A stretch of DNA of 7,031 nucleotides from Comamonadaceae bacterium. GTDB lineage: Bacteria; Pseudomonadota; Gammaproteobacteria; Burkholderiales; Burkholderiaceae_C. Position numbers and translations under genes: made by a program. The notes below the pieces were generated by a model, which worked only from the letters and a program-made list of their open reading frames with translations, ran no database searches and was not told the origin of the DNA. The stretch lies in the NCBI GenBank assembly GCA_947458345.1, contig CANHBU010000094.1, positions 1 through 7,031 on the forward strand. Reading direction: 5' to 3'. Within the stretch, counting starts at the first letter, position 1, and each line of letters starts with the position of its first letter. This document shows, piece after piece, positions 6,555-7,031 of this stretch.

Positions 6555-7031
6555 TCAGCTGCGCGGGCTGATCTGGCCAAGATCGAGGACGGCGTCCACC
6601 ACGGTTTTTCCGTCTTCGGCCAGCAGCAAGATGTCTCCATCGACCTGCACATAGCTGTGACCCTGGGGCGTGGGCCCCAGCGCCTCGAGCAGGCGCGCCG
6701 GCAGGGGTCGGGTGGACAGGCTGGCCGGCAAAGCTTGGCCGATCTTCCAGCTGCGCTGAGCCTGAGACGATTCGCAGCGGGCATTTTTGAGCACCAGGCC
6801 GGCCGGGCAGGGTCCGTTGCCCCGGTTGGCCGTAAAGTAATCCTGGATCGACTTGCGCAGACCCGGCTCAAAAAATTTCCCGGGTTCGGGTTTTTTGTCG
6901 GCTCGGCGCCGCCCCTGGCCTGGCAGGGTCGGCACACCCGTGTCTTGTGTCTTGTCAGCGCGAGGAGCGGCCATTAGCCGCGAGGCGCTTGCGCCATGGC
7001 GCGGCGGGGCAAGCTTCGCGATGACGGGGCT
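6555..7031 (-). CDS. CigR/RcnB-like small protein, 5' end not resolved
   Basis: The frame is open from the right window edge to a TGA ending at 6555; the only visible ATG is at 6974 (139 residues from there). Counting from that ATG, residues 40-135 resemble the C-terminal domain of CigR/RcnB-family proteins. Family-like stretches are RKSIQDYF (40-47), GPCPAGL (54-60) with a second Cys at 67, WKIGQALPASL (76-86) and GHSYVQVDGDILLLAEDGKTVVDAVLDLG (105-133). The family consists of small exported proteins, some linked to Ni/Co homeostasis or repression of virulence; the function here is unknown. The usual signal peptide is not visible. Residues 1-28 and the seven codons before them lie exactly within the right-hand repeat copy, the ATG sits in a hairpin loop and no ribosome binding site precedes it, so I doubt that start. 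Either the true start is further right or the gene is an N-terminally damaged remnant. Confidence 0.6.
   Translation of the reverse strand, partial: SPVIAKLAPPRHGASASRLMAAPRADKTQDTGVPTLPGQGRRRADKKPEPGKFFEPGLRKSIQDYFTANRGNGPCPAGLVLKNARCESSQAQRSWKIGQALPASLSTRPLPARLLEALGPTPQGHSYVQVDGDILLLAEDGKTVVDAVLDLGQISPRS
6891..6995. repeat. Composite REP-like repeat, right copy
   Basis: This is the second copy, in the same orientation as the one at 6346-6443. Both hairpins of the right edge are kept: GCGGC/GCCGC around CATTA (6967-6981) and GGCGC/GCGCC around TT (6984-6995). The differences from the left copy in this edge fall only in the loops. It overlaps the N-terminal part of the CigR-like reading frame. 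The sequence after it (to 7031) ends in CGCGATGACGG, similar in style to the other REP-type sequence here, so the element may continue to the right. Confidence 0.75.

Noticed and set aside
6489..6977. 162-residue plus-strand frame opposite the CigR-like gene
   Set aside because: It is antisense to a frame with clear family resemblance and begins within a REP-type palindrome.
1..7031. CRISPR array, toxin-antitoxin pair, retron or defence genes
   Set aside because: No regularly spaced repeats beyond the two-unit duplication, no reverse transcriptase or nuclease motifs and no small paired genes are visible on either strand.

Overview
The window looks like chromosomal DNA from a high-G+C betaproteobacterium, most likely Burkholderiales and possibly Comamonadaceae-like. 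This rests on codon usage, on the look of the Dpp/Opp-type proteins, and on the 5' half of a tRNA-Arg(CCU). It is an inference, not a database result. Every supported gene is on the minus strand, so the biological reading order runs from right to left.

Right end (about 6234-7031): a CigR/RcnB-like small protein gene is open at the window edge. It is bracketed by two direct copies of a roughly 100-bp REP-like repeat. The right-hand copy supplies the first 28 codons after the only visible ATG. A second REP-type palindrome (6491-6518) and an otherwise gene-free leader separate this gene from the operon.

Centre (688-6233): a complete five-gene ABC importer operon of the dipeptide/oligopeptide/nickel family. 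In order it encodes a secreted substrate-binding protein, two permeases (DppB-like and DppC-like) and two ATPases (DppD-like and DppF-like). A strong intrinsic terminator lies between the binding-protein gene and the first permease gene, which would favour excess binding protein. The permease-to-ATPase and ATPase-to-ATPase junctions are both 4-base ATGA overlaps. The binding protein would capture a small peptide or related solute in the periplasm, the B/C heterodimer would form the channel, and the D/F ATPases would drive uptake. The sequence does not identify the substrate.

Left end (1-687): downstream of the operon are a G+C-rich gene-free stretch with an 18-bp tandem duplication and a putative tRNA -10 box, then the 5' half of a tRNA-Arg(CCU). 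The tRNA match stops exactly at the end of the anticodon loop. Beyond it, positions 1-367 have visibly lower G+C and hold no gene I can recognise. This looks like a recombination or island junction that broke the tRNA. I see no convincing new defence or mobile system. The points worth following are the tRNA junction, the repeat-bracketed CigR-like gene and the intra-operon terminator.
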